Assembly (NCBI GenBank): GCA_963790245.1
Contig: CAWBNP010000002.1
Span: 1,736,001-1,800,000, forward strand
Origin: JACCVG01 sp963790245
GTDB lineage: Bacteria > Actinomycetota > Thermoleophilia > Solirubrobacterales > Thermoleophilaceae
Direction: 5' to 3'
DNA: 64,000 nucleotides
Below the pieces are notes generated by a model. The model worked only from the letters and a program-made list of their open reading frames with translations, had not been told where the DNA came from and made no database searches. The stretch's first letter is position 1; every line of letters starts with the position of its first letter. Below, one piece after another: positions 33,253 through 41,888 of this stretch. Both the position numbers and the translations under genes were made by a program.

Positions 33253-34638
33253 GTGAGCATCTCCGGCAAGGGAATTCCTGGACCCGTCAGCACGGCTGCG
33301 ACCGACCGCGCCTCTCTCAAGCGCGGGATCAGCCGCCGGATGCTGTTCTTCTTCGTGCTCGGCGACATCCTCGGCGGCGGCATCTACGCGCTGGTCGGCG
33401 AGGTCGGGGCGGAGGTCGGCGGCGCGATCTGGGCGGCGTTCACGCTCGCGATGGTGCTAGCGCTGTTCACCGCGGGCTCCTACGTCGAGCTCGTCACCAA
33501 GATCCCGCACGCGGGAGGTGCCGCGCTCTATGCGCGCCACGCTTTTGGCCGGGCGCCGTTCCTCGCTTTCATGGTCGCGTTCGCGGTGATCGTCTCGGGC
33601 ATCACCTCGGCGAGCACGCTCGCGCGCGCGTTCGGCGGTGATTACTTCGCGGAGTTCGTCGACGTGCCACTGCTGCCGATCGCGCTGGCCTTCATAGCGG
33701 TAATCGCGCTGGTCAACTTCATCGGAATCGCGGAGTCGGTGCGTTTGAACGTCGCTTTCACCTTGATCGAACTCGCGGGACTCCTGCTGATCATCGTGAT
33801 CGGGGTTGTCACACTCGCCGGAGGCGACGGCGATCCCGGCCGCGCGTTCGAGTTCAAGGAGGGGAGCAGTGTCCCGCTGGCGATCCTCGCGGGCGGCGCG
33901 CTCGCGTTCTACGCGCTGATCGGGTTCGAGGATTCGGTCAACGTCGCCGAGGAGACGAAGGACCCGAGCCGCAGCTATCCGCTCGCGATCTTCGGCGGCC
34001 TGCTGGTCGCCGGCCTCGTCTACTTCCTCGTCAGCTTCACTGCCTCGATGGTCGTCGAGACCGACGTGCTCGCGGCATCTGACGGTGCCCTGCTCGAGGT
34101 GGTCAAGGCCGGTCCGATCCCGATCGACGGCCGTGTCTTCTCGGCGATCGGCCTGTTCGCGCTCGCCAACGGCGCGCTGATCAACATGATCATGGCCTCG
34201 CGGCTGCTCTATGGCATGGGCCGCGAGCGGATCGTGCCGCCGATCTTCAACACCGTGCACGCGACCCGGCGCACCCCGTTGGTCGCGATCCTCTTCACGA
34301 CGGCCGTCGCGATGATCCTGATCTCGACGACCGACCTCGAGGCGCTCGCGGATATGACCGTCGCCCTACTGCTGCTCGTGTTCGTTGTGGTCAACATCTC
34401 GGTACTCGTGCTGCGCAGGCGACCGGTCGACCACGATCACTTCCGGGTCCCGACGATCCTGCCCGTGATCGGTGCGCTCGTCTCGGCCGCCGTGGTTCTG
34501 ACTCAGACCGACGGCGCAACGGCGCTGCGCGCCGGGATCCTGCTCGCGATCGGGGCGCTGCTCTACGGCATCCAGCGAGCTATTTCCGGCCCCGCGCCCG
34601 AGCCGACCGAACTTGGGTCACCCGCTGCCGGGCCCTGA
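33253..34638 (+). CDS. APC-family amino acid permease
   Basis: The 461-residue protein has about twelve membrane spans and the APC pattern: LFFFVLGDILGGGIYALVGEVG in the first span with the glycine-rich substrate loop, ALIGFEDSVNVAEETKDPSRSYP in the middle, and SRLLYGMGRERIVPPIFNTVHATRRTPLVAI typical of cationic/neutral amino acid transporters. It should import an amino acid or amine with protons. It is followed after 36 bases by the HMG-CoA-synthase-like gene; the gap forms a strong hairpin (34635-34674). Confidence 0.88.
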   Translation: MSISGKGIPGPVSTAATDRASLKRGISRRMLFFFVLGDILGGGIYALVGEVGAEVGGAIWAAFTLAMVLALFTAGSYVELVTKIPHAGGAALYARHAFGRAPFLAFMVAFAVIVSGITSASTLARAFGGDYFAEFVDVPLLPIALAFIAVIALVNFIGIAESVRLNVAFTLIELAGLLLIIVIGVVTLAGGDGDPGRAFEFKEGSSVPLAILAGGALAFYALIGFEDSVNVAEETKDPSRSYPLAIFGGLLVAGLVYFLVSFTASMVVETDVLAASDGALLEVVKAGPIPIDGRVFSAIGLFALANGALINMIMASRLLYGMGRERIVPPIFNTVHATRRTPLVAILFTTAVAMILISTTDLEALADMTVALLLLVFVVVNISVLVLRRRPVDHDHFRVPTILPVIGALVSAAVVLTQTDGATALRAGILLAIGALLYGIQRAISGPAPEPTELGSPAAGP

Positions 34639-34674
34639 CCCCGGCGAGCCACCGCTCTCACAGCCGGGGATCAG
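34635..34674 (+). promoter_or_regulatory. Hairpin spanning permease stop and next gene's ribosome site
   Basis: CTGACCCCGGC (34635-34645) pairs with GCCGGGG-A-TCAG (34663-34674), eleven pairs with one bulged A and a 17-base loop. The left arm contains the permease TGA, the right arm contains the only purine-rich ribosome site (GGGGATCAG) directly before the ATG at 34675. Ribosomes finishing the permease would open it, so it may couple translation of the two genes. Confidence 0.55.
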
Positions 34675-36045
34675 ATGAGCCGAGGGATCGTCACGTACGG
34701 TGGGTACCTGCCCCGGCACCGGCTCCAGCGCTCGGAGCTCGCGGCCGCGCACGGCGGTCGCGGGAGCGGTGCTCGCGTGGTCGCATCCTATGACGAGGAT
34801 TCGACGACGCTCGCCGTCGAGGCCGCCAGGAGGCTGATCGAACCCGCGGTCGAGCCGCCCGGCTCGATCCACTTCGCCACGACCAGTCCCGCCTATCTGG
34901 ACAAGGCCAATGCGACGGCGATCCACGCGGCGCTCGACCTCGGCCACGACGGGTTTGCCGTCGACATGGCCGGATCGGCCCGATCGGCGATCGGGGCTCT
35001 GCGCGCCGCCGCCGCTGGGGGCGGCCTCGCCGTCATGGCCGACGTCCGCACCGGCCTGCCCGCCTCTGCCGACGAGCGCGAGGGCGCCGATGGCGGCGTC
35101 GCGTTCCTGTTCGGCCCGGCCGACCGGTGCGCGGTCGAGATTCTCGCCGAGGCGTCGGTGACGGCCGAGTTCCTCGACCGCTGGCGAATCCCGGGCGACC
35201 CCGCCGGGCGCCAGTGGGAGGAGCGCTTCGGCCTCGAGACCTACGTCCCGCTCGCGCGCGACGCGGCCGCCCGTGCGCTGGCGGCCGCCGGCGTCGAGAA
35301 GGCCGACCGGGTCATCGTCTCCTCCCCCCACGTGCGCGCCGCCGCGGCGCTCGGCAAGGAGTTCGAGGCCGAGCCGCTCGAGCTCGGCTACGCGGGCGCG
35401 GCCGACGTCGGGTTGCGGCTGGCCGCCGCGCTCGATCGGGCGAAACCGGGTGAGACGATCCTTCTCCTGAGCGCGGCAGACGGAGCCGACGCAGCCGTTC
35501 TGCGCACGACCGACCGGATCGGCGACGCACGCCGCGGCGCCGCGATCGCAGACCAGCTCGCGGGCGGACGGGACGTCGGCTACCCACGCTATCTGAGCTG
35601 GCGCGGCCTGCTTGGCACCGACCCTCCGCGGCGACCCGAACCGGATCGACCCGCCGGTCCGCCTTCGGCGCGTTCGGAGGCGTGGAAGTTCGCCTTCGTC
35701 GGCAGCGCCTGCGAGGCCTGCGGCCAGGTCCACGTCCCGCCGCGGCGGGTCTGCGCAGGTTGTGGCGCCGTCGATCGGATGACGCGTCGGCCACTCGCCG
35801 ATAAGGCGGGGACGGTCGCCACGTACACGGTCGACAGGCTCGCCTTCTCGCCCTCACCGCCGATGATCGACGCCGTCGTCGATTTCGACGACGGCGGTCG
35901 CTACACCCTCGAGGTCACCGACGCGGCGCCCGATGAGGTCGAGATCGGGACGCGGCTGCAGCTGACCTTCCGGCGCCTCTATACCGTCGGCGGCGTGCAC
36001 AACTACTTCTGGAAGGCCCGTCCGATGGAGAGTTTCGATGAGTAG
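34675..36045 (+). CDS. HMG-CoA synthase-like protein fused to DUF35 OB-fold domain, catalytic Cys absent
   Basis: The 456-residue protein has an N-terminal thiolase-fold part like HMG-CoA synthase (GIVTYGGYLPRHRL, HFATTSPAYLDKANATAIH) and a C-terminal DUF35 acyl-CoA-binding domain from about residue 335 with a zinc ribbon, CEACGQVHVPPRRVCAGCG, and an OB-fold. In active synthases a Cys lies five residues after the Asp of the DLxxAC segment; here the segment is VDMAGSARSA and the position is Ala102. The protein may thus be a non-catalytic partner. It overlaps the downstream thiolase by eight bases, recalling archaeal thiolase/HMGCS/DUF35 complexes and actinobacterial steroid aldolase-DUF35 pairs. 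Confidence 0.78.
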   Translation: MSRGIVTYGGYLPRHRLQRSELAAAHGGRGSGARVVASYDEDSTTLAVEAARRLIEPAVEPPGSIHFATTSPAYLDKANATAIHAALDLGHDGFAVDMAGSARSAIGALRAAAAGGGLAVMADVRTGLPASADEREGADGGVAFLFGPADRCAVEILAEASVTAEFLDRWRIPGDPAGRQWEERFGLETYVPLARDAAARALAAAGVEKADRVIVSSPHVRAAAALGKEFEAEPLELGYAGAADVGLRLAAALDRAKPGETILLLSAADGADAAVLRTTDRIGDARRGAAIADQLAGGRDVGYPRYLSWRGLLGTDPPRRPEPDRPAGPPSARSEAWKFAFVGSACEACGQVHVPPRRVCAGCGAVDRMTRRPLADKAGTVATYTVDRLAFSPSPPMIDAVVDFDDGGRYTLEVTDAAPDEVEIGTRLQLTFRRLYTVGGVHNYFWKARPMESFDE

Positions 36046-37234
36046 CCATGGGATCCGCGACCGGGTCGCGATCGTCGGGATGGGGTGCACCACCTTCGGC
36101 GAGCACTGGGGCCGCTCGGCTGATGACCTGCTCGTCGACGCGACCGAGGAGTGCTTCGCCTCGACGCCCGGCCTGAGTAGAGCCGACGTCGACGCCTACT
36201 GGCTCGGCACCGTGAACTCGGGTCAGTCGGGCATCGTCCTGAGCAAACCGCTCGGGATCGATTACAAGCCCGTCACGCGGGTGGAGAACCTGTGCGCGAC
36301 CGGCTCGGAGGCCTTTCGCAACGCTTGCTACGCGGTCGCCTCCGGGGCCTATGACCGGGTGATGGCGGTCGGGGTCGAGAAGCTCAAGGACAGCGGTTTT
36401 TCGGGCCTGATCCGTTCAAACGCCCCCGGCGACGGGACCGCGCCCGAGGTCAGCATGACGGCGCCGGCCGCGTTCTCGCTGCTCGATCCGGCCTACTGCA
36501 GAAAGTACGGCGTGGATCCTCAGGACATGCGCGACGCGATGACCCACGTCGCTTGGAAGAACCACGTCAACGGGGCAAAGAACCCGCGCGCGCAGTTCCG
36601 CAGGGAGATCCCCAAGGAGAAAATCGCGGCCGGGGCCTCCGGTGTGGCCGGTCGGCTCGGCGTGCTCGACTGCTCCGGTGTTTCCGACGGCTCGGCCTGT
36701 GCGCTGATCGTGCGCGCCGAGGACGCGCACGAGTACTCCGACCGACCGATGTATGTGAAGGGGCTGTCGGTGATTGCCGGGCCGGCGAGCGGCCCGATCG
36801 ACCCGGGCTACGACTACACGAGCTTCCCCGAGGTCGTTCGTTGTGCCGAGGACGCCTACGCCCAGGCGGGCGTGACCGACCCGCGCGGGCAGATCTCGTT
36901 CGCCGAGGTCCACGACTGCTTCACACCGACCGAGCTCGTGCTGATGGAGGACCTCGGCTTCTCCGAGCGCGGCGAGGCCTGGCGCGACTCCCTCAACGGC
37001 GACTTCGACCTCGACGGGCGACTACCGGTCAACGTCGACGGCGGGTTGAAGTCCTTCGGCCACCCGGTCGGCGCGAGCGGCCTGCGGATGCTCTTCGAGT
37101 GCTGGTCGCAGTTCCGTGGCGAGGCCGGCGAGCGCCAGCTCAGCGATCCGAAGCTCGGCATGACCCATAACCTCGGCGGCCGTCCCGGGACCTGCGTCTC
37201 ATTCATCTCGATTGTCGGCGCCGGGCGGGGCTAG
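36038..37234 (+). CDS. Thiolase of the SCP-x/acetyl-CoA acetyltransferase type
   Basis: The 398-residue protein is a thiolase-like enzyme with nucleophile Cys86 in VENLCATGSEAF, the loop EVHDCFTPTELV, and GHPVGASGLRM with the catalytic His. These place it in the lipid-transfer-protein thiolase group, which cleaves or condenses acyl-CoAs. It is translated with the HMG-CoA-synthase-like/DUF35 protein, whose last eight bases it overlaps, and the two probably form a complex. Substrate cannot be deduced; steroid or branched-chain acyl-CoA breakdown is plausible. Confidence 0.87.
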   Translation: MSSHGIRDRVAIVGMGCTTFGEHWGRSADDLLVDATEECFASTPGLSRADVDAYWLGTVNSGQSGIVLSKPLGIDYKPVTRVENLCATGSEAFRNACYAVASGAYDRVMAVGVEKLKDSGFSGLIRSNAPGDGTAPEVSMTAPAAFSLLDPAYCRKYGVDPQDMRDAMTHVAWKNHVNGAKNPRAQFRREIPKEKIAAGASGVAGRLGVLDCSGVSDGSACALIVRAEDAHEYSDRPMYVKGLSVIAGPASGPIDPGYDYTSFPEVVRCAEDAYAQAGVTDPRGQISFAEVHDCFTPTELVLMEDLGFSERGEAWRDSLNGDFDLDGRLPVNVDGGLKSFGHPVGASGLRMLFECWSQFRGEAGERQLSDPKLGMTHNLGGRPGTCVSFISIVGAGRG

Positions 37235-37252
37235 TCCCCGCACGAGCCGGGA

Positions 37253-37603
37253 CTACAGCTCGACGAGCGTCTCGAAGCCGCCGAAGAACATCCGCCCCAT
37301 GTCCATCGGCGGGTCCTCGGGCGGGGTTTTGAACCGCTCGTCCTCCATCGCCTTCTTCATCGACTCGTCCCGGTGGGCGCGCGACTCGTAGGTGATCCAG
37401 GCGAACCCGACGACCTCGTCGTCCTCGAGCTTGACGCTCATCGGGAACGAGGTGACCTTGCCCTCCGGGATGTCATCAGCGACGCACTCGACGTAGGTCA
37501 GGGCACCGTGCTCTTTGAAGACCTTTCCGACCTCGGTCGCCATCTCGCGGTAGTCCTCGACGCGGTCCTTCTTGATCGGTGTGACGAATCCGTCTACATA
37601 CAT
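37253..37603 (-). CDS. DUF1428 family protein
   Basis: The 116-residue protein matches DUF1428: MYVDGFVTPIKKDRVEDYREMA at the start, GALTYVECVADDIPEGKVTSFP, and KKAMEDERFKTPPEDPPMDMGRMFFGGFETLV at the end. It forms a ferredoxin-like dimeric barrel and has no established role. GAGGAGCG lies a few bases before the ATG. It converges on the thiolase gene with 18 bases between. Confidence 0.85.
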   Translation of the reverse strand: MYVDGFVTPIKKDRVEDYREMATEVGKVFKEHGALTYVECVADDIPEGKVTSFPMSVKLEDDEVVGFAWITYESRAHRDESMKKAMEDERFKTPPEDPPMDMGRMFFGGFETLVEL

Positions 37604-37723
37604 GGGCGCTCCTCGCTGGTAGGGGTCCGTGCCTGTGTAACCCTCCGAAGGCAGGAATCTAATCGGGGAACGTTCGAGCTGCGCGTGCGCCCCAGGCGCC
37701 CGTCCAGCCGCAGGGCGCTCGTG

Positions 37724-37813
37724 CTACTGGACGGCGATCGCCCAGATCACGCAGCAGATCAGGAGCAGAGCGCCAACCGCGAGCGTGATCCTGGTTGTCA
37801 GCCGCTCGCGCAT
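37724..37813 (-). CDS. Possible 29-residue single-span membrane peptide
   Basis: Immediately after the TAG of the flavoprotein gene (no spacer) an ATG opens a 29-codon frame. The peptide begins MRERLTTRI, has a hydrophobic stretch LAVGALLLICCVIWAIAV, and ends with Q. A positive N-terminus and one membrane span are the form of genuine small membrane proteins. It could be made by ribosomes re-starting at the stop. The following 120 bases to the DUF1428 gene hold nothing clear. Confidence 0.45.
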   Translation of the reverse strand: MRERLTTRITLAVGALLLICCVIWAIAVQ

Positions 37814-39157
37814 CTAGACCATCCCGAATCGCTCGCTGTGGATGCGCGCGTCCGGCACCCCTACCTCGCGCAAAGCTGCCTCGACGGCGTCGAGCATCGG
37901 CTCCGATCCGCAGATGAAGTACTCGAGTCGGTCCCGTCGCGCCGGCAGGTTTCGATCAAGCACCCCGCGGTCGATCCGGCCGGTCTCGCCGGTCCAGTCT
38001 GCGGGGGGTTGTTCGAGGACGTGGATCGTGATCACGTTCAACCGCTTGCCGAGCTCGTCGATTTCCTCGCGGAAGGTTACGTCCTCCCAATTGCGGTTGC
38101 CGAGAAACAGGTGGACGGGTCGCATGTCTTCGCGGTCGGCCATCGTTCGCAACGTGCTCATCAGAGGCGTCACGCCGATACCTCCGCCGATCAGCACGTA
38201 GCCGGGGCCCTCGTGCAGATCCGGGGAGAAGGCGCCGTAGGGCCCGTCGAGGTAGACGGTCTCGCCGATCTCGAGCGCGTCGACTGAATCGGTGAAGTCT
38301 CCGGTGGCCCGGATCGTGAGCGTGACGGAGTGGGTCTGATCTGCGCTTGAGGAAAAAGAGAACGGGTGCTGGGTGACCGCGAATGGCGAGCTTCTCGCGC
38401 TCAGCCACGCGAACTCGCCTGGCGCGAACGAGAACCGCTCGGCGCCGTGGCGCTCGCGGTAGTGGTCCGAGGGCTCGAGCACGAGGCTGTTCGCTCCACC
38501 GCGCTCAGGCCGGATCTCCCTGATCACCCACGCGCGATGGCGGCGGCGCAGCGGCCGGATCACTCGGACCCAGGCGATCAGGACAAGGAATGCCGCGGTC
38601 ATCGCGACCCAGAGGCCGCGCTCCCACGGCTCGCTGATGTAGTAGCCAACGAGCAGCGCGTGGGCGAGGGCCGCAACGACGACGACGATCGCGATCAAGG
38701 CGTGGGTAGCCTGCCATCGCTCGTATGAGATGTGGATCTTCCGCCGCGCCACCGAGAGCACGATCAGCACGATCAGCCCGACCGTCGCCAGCATCGCGAA
38801 CTTCGCCCGCAGTGGGGATGTCAAGGGGTCCAGGAGCGCGGCGAACTTGATGTTTTCGATCACCAGCAGCGCGGGGTGGGCCAGGACGAACAGCAGCGCG
38901 ATGTAGGCGATCTGGCGGTGGAATCGGAGCACGAGGTCGATCCCGAACGGCCGGGTGATGAACCTGAACCGGGCCGCGACGATGAACTGGAGGCCGAGCA
39001 TCGACAGCGCGACGAACCCGAGCGCGACCGAGACATTGATCAGGAAGCCACGGCCGGGCTCCAAGTCGATCAGCGCGAGGATCAGGGGCGCGACCGCCAC
39101 GAGGAAGTAGAGCGCCACCCAGATGGCACCTCGAACCGCGAGCGTCACCGAATCCAC
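37814..39157 (-). CDS. Ferric reductase-like transmembrane flavoprotein (FAD/NAD oxidoreductase)
   Basis: About 447 residues from GTG 39157. The N-terminal half has six membrane spans of the ferric-reductase type with paired His for heme (LRFHRQIAYIALLFVLAHPALL, WQATHALIAIVVVVAALAHALL). The C-terminal half is a ferredoxin-reductase module: FAVTQHPFSFSSS for FAD, GPYGAFS, LIGGGIGVTPLMSTLR for NAD(P), and FICGSEPML near the end. It moves electrons from NAD(P)H across or into the membrane. The longer frame to 39388 has no membrane signature in its first 77 residues and crosses the small ORF upstream, so I reject that start. Confidence 0.88.
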   Translation of the reverse strand: MDSVTLAVRGAIWVALYFLVAVAPLILALIDLEPGRGFLINVSVALGFVALSMLGLQFIVAARFRFITRPFGIDLVLRFHRQIAYIALLFVLAHPALLVIENIKFAALLDPLTSPLRAKFAMLATVGLIVLIVLSVARRKIHISYERWQATHALIAIVVVVAALAHALLVGYYISEPWERGLWVAMTAAFLVLIAWVRVIRPLRRRHRAWVIREIRPERGGANSLVLEPSDHYRERHGAERFSFAPGEFAWLSARSSPFAVTQHPFSFSSSADQTHSVTLTIRATGDFTDSVDALEIGETVYLDGPYGAFSPDLHEGPGYVLIGGGIGVTPLMSTLRTMADREDMRPVHLFLGNRNWEDVTFREEIDELGKRLNVITIHVLEQPPADWTGETGRIDRGVLDRNLPARRDRLEYFICGSEPMLDAVEAALREVGVPDARIHSERFGMV

Positions 39158-39159
39158 AC

Positions 39160-39234
39160 CTACTTGGATCCGGCGAGCAGCAGCCGGCAGGCCGCCGTGA
39201 CCTTGTCGTAGTGGGCGGCGGGCTCGGAGCTCAT
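39160..39234 (-). CDS. Possible 24-residue upstream ORF of the flavoprotein gene
   Basis: ATG 39234 to TAG 39160 encodes MSSEPAAHYDKVTAACRLLL followed by four residues. Its stop is two bases before the GTG of the flavoprotein, and its codons have G or C at nearly every third position. The flavoprotein itself has only a weak ribosome site, overlapping this stop. It may be a leader peptide whose translation drives the downstream gene, or a small protein of its own. Confidence 0.4.
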   Translation of the reverse strand: MSSEPAAHYDKVTAACRLLLAGSK

Positions 39235-39300
39235 ACAGCGGCCACCCTAGACGGGCGGGCGACGCCAACGGAGCGTCTCCCGCCCTACTCGGGCCCGTCC

Positions 39301-39579
39301 TTATACGGTCGTCCGCCTGTCGCCGCCGCCCGCGACAGCGCGGTAGATCAGCAGCAGGAGGATCGAGCCACCGATCGCGGTGAGCCATGTGCTGAGGTCG
39401 AAGAACGCGCGATCATCGACCCCGAGGCCGAGCGCCCGCCCGATGAACCCGCCGATCAGTGCACCGACGATGCCGATGATGATTGTCACGAAGATCCCAC
39501 CCGGATCATCACCCGGCAGCAGCGCCTTCGCGATCATTCCGGCCAGTCCGCCGAGCACGATCCATCCGATAATTCCCAT
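39301..39579 (-). CDS. GlsB/YeaQ/YmgE family membrane protein
   Basis: The 92-residue protein has three hydrophobic spans: MGIIGWIVLGGLAGMIAKALLPG, FVTIIIGIVGALIGGFIGRALG and WLTAIGGSILLLLIYRAVAGG. This glycine-rich pattern defines the transglycosylase-associated GlsB/YeaQ family, small stress-related inner-membrane proteins. GGAGGGCGGAG lies just before the ATG. It stands alone between the flavoprotein and fadB-type genes. Confidence 0.85.
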   Translation of the reverse strand: MGIIGWIVLGGLAGMIAKALLPGDDPGGIFVTIIIGIVGALIGGFIGRALGLGVDDRAFFDLSTWLTAIGGSILLLLIYRAVAGGGDRRTTV

Positions 39580-39636
39580 TTCTCCGCCCTCCGATTCGAG
39601 TTGGTCGGAGGGAACGTACCCGCGGGGGCGGTCGTA

Positions 39637-41832
39637 TCAAACGGCGCTAAGCACCTGTTCGTCGGAGTAAATCTCGCCCGCCTCGGCCTTGGCGACCAGC
39701 GACGCAGGCGGCTCGAACCGCTCGCCGTAGGTCGCCGCGAGCTCTCGCGCGCGTTCGACGAACCCCGCGACACCGCCGTCGTAGCCGTTGATGTACTGGA
39801 GTACGCCGCCGGTCCAGGCCGGGAAGCCGATCCCCATGATCGAGCCGATGTTCGCGTCGGCGACCGATTCGATCACGCCCTCGTCGACGCACTTGACCGA
39901 CTCGATCGCCTCGATGAACATCATCCGCTCCTTGAGGTCCTCGAACGGGAGGTCGGTGTTGGTTCCTCCCCAGTTCTCCGCAAGCCCGGCCCAGAGGCCG
40001 GTCCGCTTCGCGTTCTCGTCGTAGTCGTAGAAGCCGGCGCGCTCGAGCTTGCCCGGGCGGTCGGCCTCGAGCATCTCGTCGATCACGTCGGTGGAGGGGT
40101 GCTCGCTCCAGCCGCTCGCGACCGCACCCGCTGCCTGCGCGGCTGCCCGGATCTTCTTCATCAGCTTCATGTTCAGCTCATCCGAGAGCTGGAGAACGGG
40201 GGCGGGGTAGCCGGCCTGCGAGGAAGCCTGCTCGATCGAGGAGGCGGGAACGCCCTCGGCGAGCATCCCGATCCCCTCGTTGATGAAGGTGCCGATCACC
40301 CGGCTAGTGAAGAAGCCGCGGCTGTCGTTGACGACGATCGGTGTCTTGCGGATCTGCTTCGCGACATCGAGTGCGCGGTAGACCGTCTCCTCGCTGGTCT
40401 GCTCGCCCTTGATGATCTCCAGCAGCGGCATCTTGTCCACGGGCGAGAAGAAGTGCAGCCCGATGAAGTCGGCCGGCCGCGTGACGCCCTCGGCGAGGCT
40501 CGTGATCGGCAACGTCGAGGTGTTGGAGCCGAGCAGGGCATCCTCGGCGAGGTGCGGCTCGATCTCGGCGAACACCTGCGCCTTGACGGCCGGGTCTTCG
40601 AAGACCGCCTCGATCACCATGTCCGCGCCGGCGGCATCAGAGGCCTCGGCGGTCGGGTGGATCAGGGCGAGCAGCGCGTCGCCCTTCTCCTGGGTCGAGC
40701 GACCGCGTTCGATCGCCTTGTCGACGAGTGCCTTGGAATAGCCCTTGCCCTTCTCGGCCGCCTCGAGCGAAACGTCCTTGAGCACGACCTCGATACCGAC
40801 CTTGGCGCACACGTACGCGATCGCGGCGCCCATCATCCCGGCGCCGAGCACGACGGCCTTCTTGGACTCGAAAGTCTCGATCCCATCCGGTCGGCCACGC
40901 TTACCGCTGACCGCCTGGAGATCGAAGAAGAACGCCTGGATCATGTTCTTGGCGACCTGCGAGACGGCGAGTGACTCGAAGTAGCGGCCCTCGATCACCA
41001 GCGCGGTGTCGAAATCGACCTGTGCGCCTTCGACCGCGGCCGACATGATCGCGATCGGCGCGGGGTAGTTCGCGCCCTTGAGCTGCTTGCGCAGGTTCGA
41101 GGGGAACGCAGGCAGGTTCATCGCGAGCGCGGGGGTGGATGGCGTACCACCGGGGATCTTGTGACCCTTTACGTCCCACGGCTGGACGGCCTCGGGGTTG
41201 TCGGCGATCCACTTCCTGGCGGCCGGGATCAGGTCATCCGCGCTCGGGACGACCTCGTCGATCAGCCCCATCTCGAGCGCCTTGTCCGGGCGGACCGGCT
41301 TGCCCTGGACGAGCAGCCCCATCAGCGCGCCGACGATGCCCATCATCCGGACCGTGCGGGTGACCCCTCCGGCGCCCGGCAGCAGGCCGAGCTGGACCTC
41401 GGGCGTGCCGAGCTGGATCTTCGGATCATCGACGACGATCCGGCGATGGCAGGCGAGCGTGATCTCCAGGCCGCCGCCGAGCGCGGTGCCCGCCACGCAG
41501 GCGACGACCGGCTTGCCGAGCGACTCCAGGCGGCGCAGCTGCGACTTGATCAGCGTCACACCGGCGCTGAACTCCGCGGCGTTGTCCTTGTTGACGAGCT
41601 TGAGGTCGTTGAGGTCGCCGCCAGCGAAGAACGTCTTCTTCGCGGAGGTGATGATCACGCCCTTGATCTCCTCCTGCTCGGCCTCGAGCCGGTCGACGGT
41701 TGCGCCCATCGACTCGGCGTAGGCCGCGTTCATCGTGTTCGCGGACTGGTTCGGATCGTCGAGTGTCAGGAGGACGATGCCGTCATCGCCGCGCTCGTAG
41801 CGGATCGTGCTGGACTCGGAATTAGTGCTCAT
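39637..41832 (-). CDS. Fatty acid oxidation multifunctional enzyme: enoyl-CoA hydratase/3-hydroxyacyl-CoA dehydrogenase
   Basis: The 731-residue FadB/FadJ-type protein has an N-terminal crotonase domain with GTALGGGLEITLACH and GTPEVQLGLLPGAGG, which carry the two catalytic Glu, then a dehydrogenase domain starting VLGAGMMGAAIAYVCA with NAD motif, HFFSPVDKMPLLEI and the C-terminal helical part. It hydrates trans-2-enoyl-CoA and oxidises the 3-hydroxy product in beta-oxidation. The thiolase encoded 51 bases upstream completes the cycle. Its start is the end of intercistronic element copy C, with GGGAG eight bases before ATG. Confidence 0.94.
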   Translation of the reverse strand: MSTNSESSTIRYERGDDGIVLLTLDDPNQSANTMNAAYAESMGATVDRLEAEQEEIKGVIITSAKKTFFAGGDLNDLKLVNKDNAAEFSAGVTLIKSQLRRLESLGKPVVACVAGTALGGGLEITLACHRRIVVDDPKIQLGTPEVQLGLLPGAGGVTRTVRMMGIVGALMGLLVQGKPVRPDKALEMGLIDEVVPSADDLIPAARKWIADNPEAVQPWDVKGHKIPGGTPSTPALAMNLPAFPSNLRKQLKGANYPAPIAIMSAAVEGAQVDFDTALVIEGRYFESLAVSQVAKNMIQAFFFDLQAVSGKRGRPDGIETFESKKAVVLGAGMMGAAIAYVCAKVGIEVVLKDVSLEAAEKGKGYSKALVDKAIERGRSTQEKGDALLALIHPTAEASDAAGADMVIEAVFEDPAVKAQVFAEIEPHLAEDALLGSNTSTLPITSLAEGVTRPADFIGLHFFSPVDKMPLLEIIKGEQTSEETVYRALDVAKQIRKTPIVVNDSRGFFTSRVIGTFINEGIGMLAEGVPASSIEQASSQAGYPAPVLQLSDELNMKLMKKIRAAAQAAGAVASGWSEHPSTDVIDEMLEADRPGKLERAGFYDYDENAKRTGLWAGLAENWGGTNTDLPFEDLKERMMFIEAIESVKCVDEGVIESVADANIGSIMGIGFPAWTGGVLQYINGYDGGVAGFVERARELAATYGERFEPPASLVAKAEAGEIYSDEQVLSAV

Positions 41833-41888
41833 CTAGAGATCTCCCAGTAGGTCGTGCGTTGCGTGATGAGGACCCCGGTGGGGTCACA
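41827..41888 (-). repeat. Conserved intercistronic hairpin/spacer element, copy C (thiolase-fadB type)
   Basis: This copy has a perfect GACCCC-ACC-GGGGTC stem on the gene strand, one G more than copies A and B, followed by TCCTCATCACGC-AACGC, GGGAG, eight bases and ATGAGC. The thiolase TGA is in the left arm, two bases further in than in the other copies. Stop-to-start distance is 51 bases. Confidence 0.75.

Noticed and set aside
39158..39388. Longer N-terminus for the ferric-reductase-like flavoprotein
   Set aside because: The extra 77 residues have no membrane or family signature and run through a different frame with better codon bias.
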